Positions 53,506 through 61,742 of a stretch of 64,000 nt of DNA are shown in pieces. The number at the start of each line of letters is the position of its first letter. Within the stretch, counting starts at the first letter, position 1. The DNA is from Paenibacillus lautus NBRC 15380. GTDB taxonomy: Bacteria > Bacillota > Bacilli > Paenibacillales > Paenibacillaceae. The notes under the pieces were generated by a model. It made no database searches, was not told where the DNA came from, and saw only the letters and a list, made by a program, of their open reading frames with translations. Position numbers and translations under genes: made by a program. The stretch covers positions 372,001 through 436,000 of the forward strand of contig NZ_BIMF01000002.1 in assembly GCF_004000945.1 (NCBI RefSeq). Reading direction: 5' to 3'.

Positions 53506-55242
53506 TTATATGGTTAATTGCATATTATATAAATTCGCATAAGGGCCTTGACGGGCAATTAATTCATCATGCGTGCCCTGTTCCTCAATTCCGTCCTCGG
53601 ATAACACGACGATTCGCTGCGCATTCCGTACCGTTGTCAGGCGATGAGCGATGACAAGCGTTGTGCGATTATTGCTCAACCGTTCCAGCGACTCCTGGAC
53701 GGCTCGCTCGCTTTCATTATCCAGGGAACTGGTCGCTTCATCAAAAATAAGAATCGGCGGATTCTTCAGGAACACGCGTGCAATGCTGAGCCGCTGCTTC
53801 TGTCCTCCGGACAGCTTGACGCCGCGCTGCCCGATATCCGTATCGTAACCGTCCGGCAGTGCCATGATGAAATCATGGGCATTCGCTCTTTTCGCTGCTT
53901 CGATGATTTCCTCCTCGCTGGCCTCCATATTGCCATATCGGATGTTATCAAAGACGGTTCCCGCAAACAAATATACATCCTGCTGAACAATCCCGATATG
54001 CCTCCTTAACGAGTGCTGCGTGATATCCCGGATATCGCGTCCATCCAGCATAATGCGTCCTTCACTTACTTCATAAAAACGCGGAATCAACGAACACAAT
54101 GTCGTCTTCCCGACGCCGGAGGGACCTACCAATGCCACATACTCGCCGGGCTTAATGTCCAGCGATACATGTTTCAGCACATAGCCATAGTTATCTTTGT
54201 ATCGGAAGCTGACGTTCTGAAATGTGATATTCCCCTGAACCTGCGTGATGGCCGCAGCATCAACAGAATCCTCGATATCCGGCTCTACCTCCAGAATCTC
54301 CATGAACCGGTCGAATCCCGTAATGCCCTCCTGATACAGCCTGGCGAAATTAACCAGTCTCTGGATCGGTTCAATCAGAATGCCGATGCACAAGAAAAAG
54401 GTCAGCAAATCCGCCAGTTCCAGCGAGGCATCCACGATTGCGGCTCCGCCAAACACAATGACCGCTATGGTAATGAGTTGGGTAAACCCGACCAACCCTT
54501 CGTGAAAGTAGGTTTCACTCTTATACCCTTCCCTTCTGCTGTCAACGAACCGCCCGTTAGCATAAGCGAACTTTTTCCTCTCCACATGTTCATTCGTAAA
54601 CGACTTCACCACGCGGATACCCGATAGAGAATCCTCGACCTGGGCGTTGATATCCCCGATCCGATCCTTGCTAACCCGCAGCGCCACATTCATCTTCTTA
54701 TTAAAATAAAAAGCAAACACAGCCATGACCGGCAGAAAAAGAAACACGATCAGGGTAAGCTTCACGTCAATATACATTAAGATGATGAATGCACCCAGGA
54801 ACTTCAGAACGGAAATGACGATATCTTCGGGCCCATGGTGATACAATTCGGTTAGCGATAGAATGTCATTGGTGGTGCGGGTCATGAGCTGCCCTGTTTT
54901 GTTCTCATCGTAGAAACCAAAAGACAGCTTCTGAAAATGGTCAAACAGTTCCCGTCTCATGTCACTCTCCATATAAGCCCCCATCATATGTCCTTTATAG
55001 GAGATGAACATATCGCAGAAAGTATGAATGAGGACCATCGCCAGCATGACAGCACCCACTGCATAGATTTGGGTCAGCGGATTCGGGGAATCCCCTTCCA
55101 ACACGTTAATAGTGATATACCTTATACACAGCGGAAGCATCAGTGTAATTGCCGAAACAACAAAAGCACATGCCAAGTCTGCAAATAACAACCCAAGGTA
55201 CGGTTTATAATAGGACAAAAATTTCTTGGTTCGAGAATTCAA
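53506..55242 (-). CDS. ABC exporter half-transporter (MdlB/BmrA-like)
   Basis: 578-aa fusion of a six-helix type I exporter domain (about 1-315) and an ATPase domain (about 335-575): Walker A GPSGVGKTT, signature LSGGQKQR, Walker B ILIFDEATSSLD and switch IAHRLTTV. Works as a homodimer or with another half-transporter. TTG at 55242 is chosen because GGAGGAG lies 6 nt upstream; the ATG at 55257 overlaps that site. An 18-codon leader ORF and competing hairpins precede it, as for drug-inducible exporters such as B. subtilis bmrCD. Probably multidrug or lipid export. Confidence 0.92.
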   Translation of the reverse strand: MNSRTKKFLSYYKPYLGLLFADLACAFVVSAITLMLPLCIRYITINVLEGDSPNPLTQIYAVGAVMLAMVLIHTFCDMFISYKGHMMGAYMESDMRRELFDHFQKLSFGFYDENKTGQLMTRTTNDILSLTELYHHGPEDIVISVLKFLGAFIILMYIDVKLTLIVFLFLPVMAVFAFYFNKKMNVALRVSKDRIGDINAQVEDSLSGIRVVKSFTNEHVERKKFAYANGRFVDSRREGYKSETYFHEGLVGFTQLITIAVIVFGGAAIVDASLELADLLTFFLCIGILIEPIQRLVNFARLYQEGITGFDRFMEILEVEPDIEDSVDAAAITQVQGNITFQNVSFRYKDNYGYVLKHVSLDIKPGEYVALVGPSGVGKTTLCSLIPRFYEVSEGRIMLDGRDIRDITQHSLRRHIGIVQQDVYLFAGTVFDNIRYGNMEASEEEIIEAAKRANAHDFIMALPDGYDTDIGQRGVKLSGGQKQRLSIARVFLKNPPILIFDEATSSLDNESERAVQESLERLSNNRTTLVIAHRLTTVRNAQRIVVLSEDGIEEQGTHDELIARQGPYANLYNMQLTI

Positions 55243-55248
55243 ATATAT

Positions 55249-55291
55249 CTCCTCCATAATGTTGGAGGGTTAAATGCTCATATCCCTCCAA
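55249..55291 (-). promoter_or_regulatory. Mutually exclusive hairpin arms around the ABC gene ribosome site
   Basis: Leftward: arm 1 TTGGAGGG (55291-55284), inside the leader ORF; arm 2 CCCTCCAA (55269-55262); arm 3 TGGAGGAG (55256-55249), which is the ribosome site of the exporter. Arm 2 can pair with arm 1 (8 bp) or, through CCTCCA/TGGAGG, with arm 3. Confidence 0.6.
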
Positions 55292-55326
55292 ACTTGATTC
55301 ATGATGTACTCGATTGTTTTTCTCAT
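55270..55326 (-). CDS. Leader peptide of the ABC exporter (18 aa)
   Basis: ATG AGA AAA ... TAA encodes MRKTIEYIMNQVWRDMSI. AAGGAAGGGTG lies 7-17 nt upstream and gives a good ribosome site. The stop codon is in the loop of the arm 1/arm 2 hairpin and 28 nt upstream of the exporter start. Position, size and surrounding hairpins fit a translational attenuator that senses ribosome stalling; no function outside regulation is expected. Confidence 0.55.
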   Translation of the reverse strand: MRKTIEYIMNQVWRDMSI

Positions 55327-55431
55327 TCCAAACACCCTTCCTTTTACTTGATGACTCCATCATACCCAAAAACGGTACCACCCCGGAGTGTAAGAATCAT
55401 TTATAATCAAAAAATCCCCTACGGATATAAA

Positions 55432-55466
55432 AAAGGCAGACATGGATTCTAACCAAGCCTGCCTTT
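55432..55466 (-). terminator. Terminator of the thioredoxin reductase-like gene
   Basis: Arms aaaggcag (55432-55439) and ctgccttt (55459-55466) with flanking A/T-runs, 15 nt after the stop. Confidence 0.75.
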
Positions 55467-55480
55467 CGCATATTCATGTT

Positions 55481-56392
55481 TTAATGATTCCAGCGTTCGT
55501 TAAGCAGCTCACCATTGATGGCTGCCGCAGCCATTGCTCCCATCGAAGCGGCGGCAATGGCCTGATACATTTCGGTGGCTGCATCACCGGCACTGTAGAC
55601 GCCTGGCACACTCGTTTTACCGAAGGAATCAATGACCACGCTTCCGGCTTCATTGATTTGACAGCCGATCGCGGCCGGCAATTCAGAGCCGGAGACCAGC
55701 TTCGGCGCGAAAAAGATGCCCGTGCAAGGAATAACCTTTCCATCCTCCAGCACGACTTGCCGTACCATCCCTTCGTTCGACTCAATGCGATGAATCGGGG
55801 AGCTAAATACGGGGATGTTATGCTCCTCCAATTCTTGTCGTTGTTCATCCGTCAGTTCATCCGGTCCATGGGTACAAATTGTATAATGATCACTCCAACC
55901 TGCAATGACTTTGGCAAAGTGCGCTGCACCCGCACCCTTGGCAATCACGACAAGCGGCTGATCTCGCAGTTCCCATCCATCGCAATATGGACAGACGAAG
56001 GCACTTTTTCCATATACGTCTGCCAATCCGTTAATATCCAAGGGGCTATCCTTCTTCCCGACGGCAAAGAGGAGCTTTTTACTGCGGTATACCGTCCCTT
56101 GCCCTGTTGTAATTTGAAAATCACCATCAACACCTGTAACCGAAGCGGCAGTATCCTCTACAAAACTTACAGAGGGGTAAACGCTAATCTGTTCCCTTGC
56201 GATCCTGCGAAATTCTGATGGGCTAATGCCATCACGGGTGAGAAAACCATGGGACTCGCGGGTAACTCTATTACGCGGCTTCCCTTCATCGATCAGCACC
56301 ACATGTTTTCTCGCTCTCCCCAATACCAACGCAGCATTCAAACCTGCCGGTCCCCCGCCAATAATAAGGACATCATGCATTTGTTCACTCAT
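55481..56392 (-). CDS. Thioredoxin reductase-like FAD/NAD(P) oxidoreductase
   Basis: 303-aa flavoprotein of the thioredoxin-reductase-like family: FAD loop IIGGGPAGLNAAL at the N-terminus, redox pair C134-P-Y-C137 in the NAD domain, and the closing GVYSAGDAATEMYQAIAAASMGA block for FAD. The usual NAD GxGxxA loop is degenerate (VIAKGAGAAHFA), as in several stand-alone relatives, so partner and electron donor are uncertain. ATG after GAAAGGTG. Monocistronic. Confidence 0.88.
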   Translation of the reverse strand: MSEQMHDVLIIGGGPAGLNAALVLGRARKHVVLIDEGKPRNRVTRESHGFLTRDGISPSEFRRIAREQISVYPSVSFVEDTAASVTGVDGDFQITTGQGTVYRSKKLLFAVGKKDSPLDINGLADVYGKSAFVCPYCDGWELRDQPLVVIAKGAGAAHFAKVIAGWSDHYTICTHGPDELTDEQRQELEEHNIPVFSSPIHRIESNEGMVRQVVLEDGKVIPCTGIFFAPKLVSGSELPAAIGCQINEAGSVVIDSFGKTSVPGVYSAGDAATEMYQAIAAASMGAMAAAAINGELLNERWNH

Positions 56393-56588
56393 TTATACCA
56401 ACACCTTTCTGGATCTTTAATGTCCATAATAAGGGCGCAAGAAGACATGACTTCTTGTTTATTTCTCCATGCCCAAGGAAGATTGCCATGGACAAATATT
56501 ATTATAGACTTATGACATCCATTATAGACAAATAAGATCTATAATGCAATCCAATTTCTTTATTTTGATTTACGAATCAAAAAAAACC

Positions 56589-57572
56589 TCAGCCATTCGT
56601 AACCTGAACGGTTTCCGCAATCAAACGCTGTAGATCATGCATTCGATTGGGCGTGGCCAAGCTGGAATGGGTTAACATATCGCACAAGGCAACCAGATCC
56701 TCAAGCTTGGATAGGATTTTCCAGTGATCATGCAGAACCACTCCTTCCTCACGATATGCACGAATAAAGTTCTTTTCAAATACAGATCCATCGCGTTCGT
56801 ATCGAAGCATATTGGCTATATCTACGTATCGGTTCCATGAAAAAGCCTCCTCCCAATCAAGCACTGCCGAAACCTCACATCCTCCAGCACCATTCCGCAT
56901 TAATATATTTAAGCCGTTATAGTCCGAGTGAACAAGCACGGGTGTATCCTCAATCTCCGACAATAAATGACTGTACGTTCGACTGAAGGACCATACCGAA
57001 TGAGCCAGCTCTTCCCCGAGCCATTGGCCGCATGGATCCTGAAAGAGGCTTTGTTCAATAAATGCGAGAAACCGTTCCCCGTCCATCCTCATCGGATCCT
57101 GGACTGTCATGTCCTCATTGAAGAAACCGGACTCCGTAAATGTGTGCTTGTGTATGTTGGCGAGAATGCGTCCAGCGGAGGCTGCAGCGGCGATGAGATC
57201 CTGCTCGCTTCCGTCGCGCATTACATCACGAAGAAGATCGCCTTCCTTCCACTCCATTACCGCCCATGGTTTATCGAATACGCTGCAGGTCATATCGGCA
57301 TAGAGATAATCAGCAACAGGAACGGTTGGGCGTACCTTTCGAATGATAGCCAGTTCTTTGTCGGCAATCTCACGACCTTTCCTGAATAAGCGCAGCACGT
57401 AAGGCTCTGCACTGTCTTCCAGACGAATTTTGTAGTTGGTATTGCTAAGTCCGGTACCGATCCGTTCAGCGGCTGCTACTTTTTTACCGGGGAATACGGG
57501 TGCCATCATATCATGAATTTGTGTGATGTCTAGTTGCATCGGCGGAACTGAGCGTTCCCATCCCTCTTTCAT
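56589..57572 (-). CDS. Aminoglycoside phosphotransferase-fold kinase
   Basis: 327-aa APH/choline-kinase-like protein. N-lobe GTGLSNTNYKIRL with the lysine-containing strand PYVLRLFRKG, hinge VMEWKEGDLL, catalytic loop LVHSDYNGLNILM and metal aspartate in VLDWEEAF. Members phosphorylate small molecules such as aminoglycosides, sugars or homoserine; the substrate cannot be set. ATG after AGGAGGG. It stands alone, so resistance should not be assumed. Confidence 0.88.
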   Translation of the reverse strand: MKEGWERSVPPMQLDITQIHDMMAPVFPGKKVAAAERIGTGLSNTNYKIRLEDSAEPYVLRLFRKGREIADKELAIIRKVRPTVPVADYLYADMTCSVFDKPWAVMEWKEGDLLRDVMRDGSEQDLIAAAASAGRILANIHKHTFTESGFFNEDMTVQDPMRMDGERFLAFIEQSLFQDPCGQWLGEELAHSVWSFSRTYSHLLSEIEDTPVLVHSDYNGLNILMRNGAGGCEVSAVLDWEEAFSWNRYVDIANMLRYERDGSVFEKNFIRAYREEGVVLHDHWKILSKLEDLVALCDMLTHSSLATPNRMHDLQRLIAETVQVTNG

Positions 57573-57697
57573 CTTGATGCCCTCCTATTATGGAAAATTT
57601 AAAGTGGATTGAGTTATAATGCCGTTACCTCTATTTATAGTTTACATGCTCTAATATGTTATATGAAATCATCTTCACAGAATAGGAGAGTGATATA

Positions 57698-57838
57698 ATG
57701 GCAGCCAGCTTTATAAACAGTTCAAAACCGCAAGGCATATACCGTTATTACCTGTACCAATCGCCCTCTCGCCTTACCAACAAATGGCCAACAAGCATCG
57801 AAACATACAAATTCTGGCGATCAGGTTCTGGCGTGTAG
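57698..57838 (+). CDS. Small ORF of 46 codons with good ribosome site
   Basis: MAASFINSSKPQGIYRY and onward, ending at WRSGSGV. AGGAGAG lies 8 nt upstream of the ATG, and a palindromic terminator (57868-57891) follows the stop by 30 nt. The protein is basic and aromatic-rich, without signal or membrane segment. I do not recognise it; it may be a real small protein or the relic of a longer gene. The rest of 57573-57917 holds only the presumed promoter region. Confidence 0.35.
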   Translation: MAASFINSSKPQGIYRYYLYQSPSRLTNKWPTSIETYKFWRSGSGV

Positions 57839-57867
57839 TTTACATAACTGAATCAGAAGAATAAATA

Positions 57868-57891
57868 AGAGCCACTCCATCGAGTGGCTCT
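57868..57891. terminator. Bidirectional terminator
   Basis: 10-bp arms agagccactc (57868-57877) and gagtggctct (57882-57891), serving the GyrI-like gene and possibly the small ORF. Confidence 0.8.
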
Positions 57892-57917
57892 CATTCATAC
57901 AAAGCGAATGGTTTGTC

Positions 57918-58427
57918 TCATTTCACATAAACACCGTAGTCCAATATGACATTCCCCTGTTCGTCCGGCGTCATGAAACGGATATGGTGATAGCGTTCGA
58001 AGAACCACGGGTTCTCGTCCAAGATCCAGCCTTGTTCGGCAATTTTAGCCATACATGCGTTATGGGGTTCCATACCGAAGAGCTCACCGTTATCCCTATT
58101 GCCGTATAACCAACAGATCCCCACATCGCCTTCCGCCAGATCCGCATAATCAAATCCGTCCGGAACTTCCGTGTGCTCCGGGAACAGCATCCCGATCCAA
58201 TATTCAAACTGATTTCCGCTCATTCGCATGATTCCGTATGAAGAACCCTCAGATTCAGGCAGTGCGCCAAGCTTGCCGATCTCTTCGAACCAGCCATTGG
58301 CGGACCATTCATCCCATCGGTCCGCGAAGCTTCCTGCCGCATTCCGGTGCTCATCGGAATACCGTTTGCCGATCAAACGTGTTGACGGGATATGTTCTTT
58401 ATATACTTTGGTTACTTCTGCTGTCAC
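57918..58427 (-). CDS. GyrI-like/effector-binding domain protein
   Basis: 169-aa protein resembling the stand-alone SHS2/GyrI-like effector-binding domain. It has a strand TAEVTKVYKEHIPSTRLIGKRY, the helix SFADRWDEWSANGWFEEIG, then YGIMRM..NQFEYWIGMLFPE and the late HNACMAKIAEQGW with the ENPWFFERYHHIRF pair. Such domains bind small hydrophobic or drug-like molecules. GTG at 58427 is chosen because GCAGGAGG lies 8 nt upstream; a GTG at 58436 overlaps it. Function unknown. Confidence 0.75.
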   Translation of the reverse strand: MTAEVTKVYKEHIPSTRLIGKRYSDEHRNAAGSFADRWDEWSANGWFEEIGKLGALPESEGSSYGIMRMSGNQFEYWIGMLFPEHTEVPDGFDYADLAEGDVGICWLYGNRDNGELFGMEPHNACMAKIAEQGWILDENPWFFERYHHIRFMTPDEQGNVILDYGVYVK

Positions 58428-58474
58428 GATCCTCACCCTCCTGCTTCATTTTTCGTTATGTACATCTAATTGAA

Positions 58475-59479
58475 TTCTCGCGCTAGCATGAGAATCCTGC
58501 AAAGGATAGACCCAATATTTCAACTCGAGATGGGCCAGTCTTTAGACATGAGAGTAATGTTCAAATCGGATGAGAACGGGTGCAGCGCCGAAACGCGTGC
58601 TGAAAACCCTGTTCGGTGAAGACGGTGTACAGACGCTGGATGACCAAGAGCATCATCATCGCAAAGCGATGTTCATGTCCTTGATGTCCAGGGAAGCTCT
58701 TCGCAGCATGAGAGAAATCACCCGTAAACATTGGGAACTGGCTGTAAGTCGATGGGAATCCGAGGATAACGTCGAGATTTATGAGGAAGCTCAAGAAATG
58801 TTATGCCGGGTGGCCTGTGAGTGGGCGGCTGTATCGCTTCCTGAAGCTGAAGTGAAAGAGAAAACGGGCTGGCTAGCTGCTATGATCGAAGCTACAGCCG
58901 CTTTTGGAATCAAGCATAGGAAAGGAAGACATGCCCGGGCTAAAGCGGAAAAATGGATGCAAGAGCTCGTAGTTGACGTGCGCAGTGGAACGATAGAACC
59001 GAAGCAGGGCAGTACCCTGCATACGATGTCCTGGCACCGCAATCTTAGGGGTGAACTCCTGGATAAGGAAACCGCGGCGGTTCTACCCATTCTTCCCCTT
59101 TGCGCCTGCGCGTGCACGGAAGGATTTTACCTGGAACGGATATGCATTTGATAAAGGCGTGCTCACGATCCTCGACTTATACGGAACGAATCATCATCCC
59201 GGTCTGTGGGAGCAGCCGGAGCTGTTCAAGCCGGATCGTTTCGACGATTGGAACGGGAGCCCCTTTAACTTCATCCCTCAAGGAGGCGGAGATCATCATA
59301 CGGGGCATCGCTGTGCCGGGGAGTGGATTACGCTCGAGATCATGAAGGAGAGTCTGGACTTCCTCGCGAACAAGATGAGTTATGAAGTGCCTGTACAGGA
59401 CGTAAGCTTCAGCTTTCACGATATGCCGTCTCTTCCTCACAGTCGTATCGTTATTCGGAAAGTCAAAGCGCTGTTATAA
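58475..59479 (+). pseudogene. CYP152 (CypC-like) fatty-acid peroxygenase P450, decayed
   Basis: Remnant of a CypC/YbdT-type P450 that hydroxylates fatty acids with H2O2. The first part (frame of 58570) reads RTGAAPKRVLKTLFGEDGV, EHHHRKAMFMSLMS and CRVACEWAAVSLPEAEVKEK. After [10 protein letters not shown] homology jumps to another frame, [20 protein letters not shown], then [24 protein letters not shown] and the heme-binding [17 protein letters not shown] (Cys present) to the end at 59479. About 45-50 residues (the I-helix region) are missing at the joint. The N-terminus is also broken: 58490-58566 in a third frame reads like RIDPIFQLEMGQS and MRVMFKSD, a shrunken copy of the family's start. 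Not functional. Confidence 0.85.
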
Positions 59480-59582
59480 AACTACTAGGATATGAAGCGG
59501 TAGTCAGGGGTAACATCATGCGCACCTGCTTACGCATCCCAACTACCGCTAACTTTTTCCTTAAGGCGTTAATGGTTATCGT

Positions 59583-59993
59583 TTAACCGACCATATCCTC
59601 TTCGCTCAATCCGCTGGCTTTAAACGCTTGTTCTTTCCCATCATAGCGAGCCAGAGAATGCACCTTGCGGTCCTTTACGTGCAACACCGTAAATACGATC
59701 GCTTCACCCTTGATACGGCCATCCTCATCAAGCCAAGTCCCATGCTGCTCCAGTACGATCCACTCATCCTTGGCGTAACGGTTTATCGTAGCCAGCTGCA
59801 GATTCACTCGTTCCAGCCACTCCTCCAAGTCCGCATTATTCATGAACCCGGCCCCTCGTGGACCTGCAATCTCAATTTGGGGTGCGGTTAAGCCAAGCAA
59901 TCCTTCCAGATCTTTATGATTGGATCGATCCACCCATTGTTCCGCCGTTTCAATCGTCATCAACGTTTGGTTGTGTGCCGGATTACATTCCAT
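59583..59993 (-). CDS. SnoaL-like (NTF2-fold) protein
   Basis: 136-aa single-domain NTF2-like protein: an N-terminal helix TIETAEQWVDRSNHKDLEGLLGL, then strands IEIAGPRGAGFM, LEQHGTWLDEDGRIKGEAIVFTVLHVKDRKVHSLARYD. Members bind or transform small molecules, or act as simple scaffolds. ATG after AAGGAGTGA. It follows the TetR gene by 14 nt and is therefore probably in its operon. Confidence 0.8.
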   Translation of the reverse strand: MECNPAHNQTLMTIETAEQWVDRSNHKDLEGLLGLTAPQIEIAGPRGAGFMNNADLEEWLERVNLQLATINRYAKDEWIVLEQHGTWLDEDGRIKGEAIVFTVLHVKDRKVHSLARYDGKEQAFKASGLSEEDMVG

Positions 59994-60007
59994 TCCAATG
60001 TCACTCC

Positions 60008-60601
60008 TTATGCTCGAATGCTGTTCAAATAATGAAGCGTAGTATACTTCACAAAATCTGCATGTGACATGCCATCTTCCCTGACCAGGATGGAGAACAC
60101 GAGGGGATCCAGTAATTGCATAAGCTGCAAGGCAGAGAAATGCGTCGGCAAATCTTCGGTGAACACCCGCTCCTTCTTCCCTCGCTCAATGATTCGCTCA
60201 AAACAGGCGATCACTTCATCCTGAACGTTCTGGAGCTCTTTAGCCTTTGCATCCGCGAAGATGGCACCCATATCCGGAAAACTCGTCAGCACGAAGGTAA
60301 AAAACGAGCTGGATAAAGCTTCGTCTATGATCCGTTCCACCTGTTGAACCGGATGGAAATCCTCGCTAACCGTCGATTCCACGATCTCTCGGAATTCCAT
60401 TATTTTAGGTTTGATGAGCTCAAATACAAGCTCCTCTTTGGATTTATAATGCAGATACAATGTACCTTTTGCTATCTCTAACGCATCTGCGATATCACTC
60501 ATTTTTATGGCATGATAACCGTTGTCCGTAATTAGCCGCTCAGCTGTTTGAAGGATTAGCTCTTGCCTCGCCTCAAATTTCTGTTCGCGTTTACTCAACA
60601 C
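60008..60601 (-). CDS. TetR-family transcriptional regulator
   Basis: 197-aa TetR regulator: the N-terminal helix-turn-helix ILQTAERLITDNGYHAIKMSDIADALEIAKGTLYLHYKSKEEL (about 16-58) and a helical ligand domain. GTG at 60601 (or TTG at 60598) follows GTGGGGTGAT. Divergent from the aldo/keto reductase gene; a palindromic operator sits between -10 and -35 of its own promoter, indicating autorepression and probably control of the reductase. Confidence 0.9.
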   Translation of the reverse strand: MLSKREQKFEARQELILQTAERLITDNGYHAIKMSDIADALEIAKGTLYLHYKSKEELVFELIKPKIMEFREIVESTVSEDFHPVQQVERIIDEALSSSFFTFVLTSFPDMGAIFADAKAKELQNVQDEVIACFERIIERGKKERVFTEDLPTHFSALQLMQLLDPLVFSILVREDGMSHADFVKYTTLHYLNSIRA

Positions 60602-60632
60602 ATCACCCCACTTCTCATTGAAATTGACCCTG

Positions 60633-60667
60633 GAGTCATTTATGACTCATGAGTCATTTTATTTCAA
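60633..60667 (-). promoter_or_regulatory. TetR operator/promoter with overlapping palindromes
   Basis: Perfect 16-bp palindrome ATGACTCATGAGTCAT (60642-60657), overlapping a second dyad GAGTCA-N4-TGACTC (60633-60648). Leftward promoter: TTGAAA (60667-60662), 17 bp, CATAAA (60644-60639); the palindrome fills the spacer. Confidence 0.7.
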
Positions 60668-60775
60668 GCGAACTCTCTTGTCAAATTTAAGCTTGTACAC
60701 CTTGCCCCCTGCATGTCACAATAAACTAGATACTGACAGTAAAATCAACCTATTTTGAATGGGAGGACCGTAATC

Positions 60776-61693
60776 ATGAAAACGATGAAGCTTGGAAGCA
60801 GTTCACTGGAAGTACCTGTTGTAGCCGTTGGTTGCATGCGTATAAATTCGCTGGAAAAAGCGGAAGCCGAGCGTTTCGTGTCATCCGCACTGGAGGAAGG
60901 CGCTAACTTCTTCGACCATGCCGACATATACGGCGGCGGAGCTTGCGAGGAAATTTTTGCAGATGCGATACATATGAATGCAGAAGTCCGCGAGAAGATC
61001 ATTCTGCAATCGAAATGCGGGATTCGTCAGGGCATGTTCGATTTCTCCAAAGAGCATATCTTGAATTCTGTCGATGGCATCCTGAAAAGACTCAAAACCG
61101 AGTATCTCGACGTACTCCTTCTTCACCGTCCGGATGCGTTAGTTGAGCCTGAAGAGGTGGCTGAAGCATTCGATAAACTCGAAAGCTCCGGTAAAGTGCG
61201 TCATTTCGGCGTATCCAACCAGAATCCGATGCAAATCCAGCTTCTGAAAAAAGCAGTGAAGCAGCCGCTCGTAGCCAACCAGCTGCAGCTAAGCATCACG
61301 AACACCACCATGATACAGAGCGGGATCAACGTCAACATGGAGAATGACGCCGCGGTTAACCGTGATGGCAGCGTGCTGGATTTCTGCCGACTTCACGACA
61401 TTACGATTCAGCCTTGGTCGCCTTTCCAATACGGGTTCTTTGAAGGCGTATTCCTTGGTAGCGACAAGTTCCCTGAGCTTAATCAGAAGATCGATGAAAT
61501 TGCGGAAAAATACAACGTAACCAATACTACAATTGCCATCGCATGGCTTCTTCGTCACCCTGCACATATGCAGCCGATCATCGGAACGATGAATATCAGT
61601 CGTTTGCAGGACTGCATTAAAGCCGGCGATGTAACGCTCACCCGCGAAGAATGGTATGCGATATACCGTGCGGCAGGCAACATCCTGCCTTAA
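60776..61693 (+). CDS. Aldo/keto reductase
   Basis: 305-aa NADPH-dependent aldo/keto reductase (YdhF-like branch). Catalytic tetrad visible: Asp50 and Tyr52 (DHADIYGGG), Lys80 (LQSKCG), His117 (LLLHRPD). The C-terminal IIGTMNISRLQDCIKAGDVTLTREEWY helix is typical of this branch. ATG at 60776 follows GGGAGGACC; the earlier in-frame ATG has no site. Probably repressed by the divergent TetR regulator. It reduces aldehydes or ketones; substrate unknown. Confidence 0.93.
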   Translation: MKTMKLGSSSLEVPVVAVGCMRINSLEKAEAERFVSSALEEGANFFDHADIYGGGACEEIFADAIHMNAEVREKIILQSKCGIRQGMFDFSKEHILNSVDGILKRLKTEYLDVLLLHRPDALVEPEEVAEAFDKLESSGKVRHFGVSNQNPMQIQLLKKAVKQPLVANQLQLSITNTTMIQSGINVNMENDAAVNRDGSVLDFCRLHDITIQPWSPFQYGFFEGVFLGSDKFPELNQKIDEIAEKYNVTNTTIAIAWLLRHPAHMQPIIGTMNISRLQDCIKAGDVTLTREEWYAIYRAAGNILP

Positions 61694-61704
61694 AGGCCAT
61701 TACA

Positions 61705-61740
61705 AAACAGCCTCCTATCGACTGCGATAGGAGGCTGTTT
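61705..61740. terminator. Bidirectional terminator
   Basis: 16-bp perfect arms (61705-61720 and 61725-61740; aaacagcctcctatcg) between convergent genes. Confidence 0.9.
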
Positions 61741-61742
61741 CA

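Noticed and set aside
56589..57572. Calling the APH-fold gene an aminoglycoside resistance gene
   Set aside because: Only the general kinase fold is visible; this family has many non-resistance members and there is no resistance context.
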